From assembly GCA_900320815.1 (NCBI GenBank), contig ONTY01000235.1, forward strand, positions 1-7,083: a stretch of 7,083 nt of DNA, read 5' to 3'. The position numbers were made by a program, and so were the translations under genes. Below are positions 6,043 through 7,083 of the stretch, in pieces. The notes beneath the pieces are model-generated. The model was given only the letters and a program-made list of their open reading frames with translations, made no database searches and was not told the origin of the DNA. Source of the stretch: an uncultured Pseudomonadota bacterium (GTDB lineage: Bacteria > Pseudomonadota > Gammaproteobacteria > Burkholderiales > Burkholderiaceae_C). Every line of letters begins with the position of its first letter. Positions within the stretch are counted from its first letter, which is position 1.

Positions 6043-6072
6043 TTCACCATGCTGTGCCGCAGCATCCATAAT
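6043..6072 (+). promoter_or_regulatory. Probable gltA promoter with an inverted repeat in the spacer
   Basis: TTCACC (6043-6048) and CATAAT (6067-6072) make a sigma-70-like pair with an 18-base spacer, 38 bases before the gltA ATG. A perfect inverted repeat, ATGCTG-TGCCG-CAGCAT (6049-6065), fills the spacer and could be an operator or a small hairpin from upstream read-through. A T7 run at 6079-6085 lies just downstream but too far from the stem for a typical terminator. The 140-base gap after sdhB also argues for separate control of gltA. Confidence 0.5.
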
Positions 6073-6110
6073 CCCCCGTTTTTTTCACGCAACAAAGGAG
6101 TAGCAACGAT

Positions 6111-7083
6111 ATGAAACTTTCCGATACCAAAGCCACCTTGACTTTTTCCGACGGCCGCCCCTCTGTTGACCTGCCCATCTACGAGGGAAGCACCGGTCCG
6201 CAAGTGGTGGACATCCGCAAGCTCTATGGGCAAACGGGCATGTTCACGTATGACCCGGGCTTTTTGTCCACCGCTTCCTGCCAGTCCGCCATCACCTACA
6301 TTGACGGCGACAAGGGCGAGTTGCTGTATCGCGGTTACCCCATCGAGCAGCTGGCACGCCAGTGCGACTTCATGGACGTGAGCTACCTGCTGCTCAACGG
6401 CGAGTTGCCCACGCCTGAGCAAAGCCGTGACTTTCGCAAGAGCATCTTCGGCCACATGATGGTGCACGAGCAGGTGCAGTTCTTCCTGCGGGGCTTCCGG
6501 CGCGACGCGCACCCGATGGCGGTGCTCACCGGTCTGGTCGGGGCGCTTTCGGCCTTTAGCCACGACATGCACGACGTGAGCAACCCCGAGCACCGCGAGC
6601 ACGCCGCCATCCAGCTCATCGCGCAAATGCCCACACTGGTATCAATGGCATACAAATACAGCCGTGGTGAGCCGTACATGTATCCAGACAACTCGCTGAG
6701 CTACGCCGGCAACTTCCTGAAAATGATGTTTGCCACGCCGTGCGCGCCGTATGAAGTCAACCCCGTGCTCGAGCGCGCGATGGATCGCATCTTCACCCTG
6801 CACGCCGACCACGAGCAAAACGCCTCCACCTCCACCGTGCGGCTGTGCGGCAGCTCCGGCACCAATCCGCTGGCGGCGGTGGCCGCCGGCGTCGCATGCC
6901 TGTGGGGGCCGGCGCACGGCGGCGCCAACGAGGCGTGCCTGAACATGCTGGAAAGCATCCAGCAGCAGGGCGGCGTGGCCAAACTGGGCGAGTTCATCGC
7001 CAAGGTGAAAGACAAAAACTCCGGCGTGCGCCTGATGGGGTTCGGGCACCGCGTCTACAAAAACTACGACCCGCGCGCCAAGC
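6111..7083 (+). CDS. gltA: Citrate synthase, 3' end cut by window
   Basis: The first 324 residues of a type II (hexameric, usually NADH-sensitive) citrate synthase, which condenses acetyl-CoA and oxaloacetate to start the TCA cycle in the cytoplasm. Family motifs appear in order: [64 protein letters not shown] and [12 protein letters not shown]. Catalytic His269 in GPAHGG and His313 in [10 protein letters not shown] match E. coli His264 and His305; the catalytic Asp would lie beyond the window. The Cys in [14 protein letters not shown] matches E. coli Cys206, which is associated with NADH inhibition. AAGGAG (6095-6100) lies 10 bases before the ATG. Unlike the sdh genes upstream, nothing essential is missing in the part seen. 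No sdhE lies between it and sdhB. Confidence 0.97.
   Translation, partial: MKLSDTKATLTFSDGRPSVDLPIYEGSTGPQVVDIRKLYGQTGMFTYDPGFLSTASCQSAITYIDGDKGELLYRGYPIEQLARQCDFMDVSYLLLNGELPTPEQSRDFRKSIFGHMMVHEQVQFFLRGFRRDAHPMAVLTGLVGALSAFSHDMHDVSNPEHREHAAIQLIAQMPTLVSMAYKYSRGEPYMYPDNSLSYAGNFLKMMFATPCAPYEVNPVLERAMDRIFTLHADHEQNASTSTVRLCGSSGTNPLAAVAAGVACLWGPAHGGANEACLNMLESIQQQGGVAKLGEFIAKVKDKNSGVRLMGFGHRVYKNYDPRAK

Noticed and set aside
2713..6069. A 1,118-codon open frame on the minus strand covering the whole sdh cluster
   Set aside because: Its codons are in register with sdhA and sdhB, so its stops would require TTA, CTA or TCA codons in those genes, which are rare in high-GC DNA. The translation is repetitive Ala/Arg/Gln/His-rich text with no family motif.

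Overview
The window looks like chromosomal DNA of a high-GC betaproteobacterium, most likely Burkholderiales and probably near Comamonadaceae. The support is the protein flavour of the Mdh, PurL and GltA it encodes, the G+C-rich codon use, and the familiar order mdh / sdhC-sdhD-sdhA-sdhB / gltA. I could not run a search, so the placement is by recognition only.

Layout: the 3' end of purL (1-828, +) converges on mdh (1479-2465, -). The 650-base gap between them holds no convincing gene, but it has a strong intrinsic terminator for mdh, a GC palindrome and a 14-bp tandem repeat. A short divergent region (2466-2692) separates mdh from a + strand cluster: sdhC (2693-3103), a broken sdhD (3105-3453), sdhA (3484-5220), sdhB (5254-5970), then gltA (6111 to the window edge) behind its own probable promoter.

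The main result is that the succinate dehydrogenase locus sits in its normal place but appears catalytically dead, while its TCA neighbours are intact. SdhA is a full-length open frame with a recognisable fold, yet the FAD-linking His and the residues matching E. coli His242, Thr254, Arg258, Arg286, His354 and Arg399 are all replaced. SdhB keeps all seven cysteines for the [4Fe-4S] and [3Fe-4S] clusters but has Ser at two of the three Cys ligands of [2Fe-2S]. Quinone-site residues in SdhB, SdhC and SdhD are also gone. sdhD carries a deletion of about 20 bases that shifts the frame. No sdhE (flavinylation factor) lies between sdhB and gltA, and no gntR-type regulator lies between mdh and sdhC, although both are commonly found there in Burkholderiales.

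Two readings remain. The operon may be decaying in a high-GC genome where frames stay open by default, implying a broken TCA cycle or a second SDH elsewhere. Alternatively, a catalytically inactive SDH-like flavo/iron-sulfur protein may be kept for another role. The sdhD frameshift favours decay. The preserved ribosome sites, open sdhA and sdhB frames and intact second Fe-S domain keep the alternative alive.
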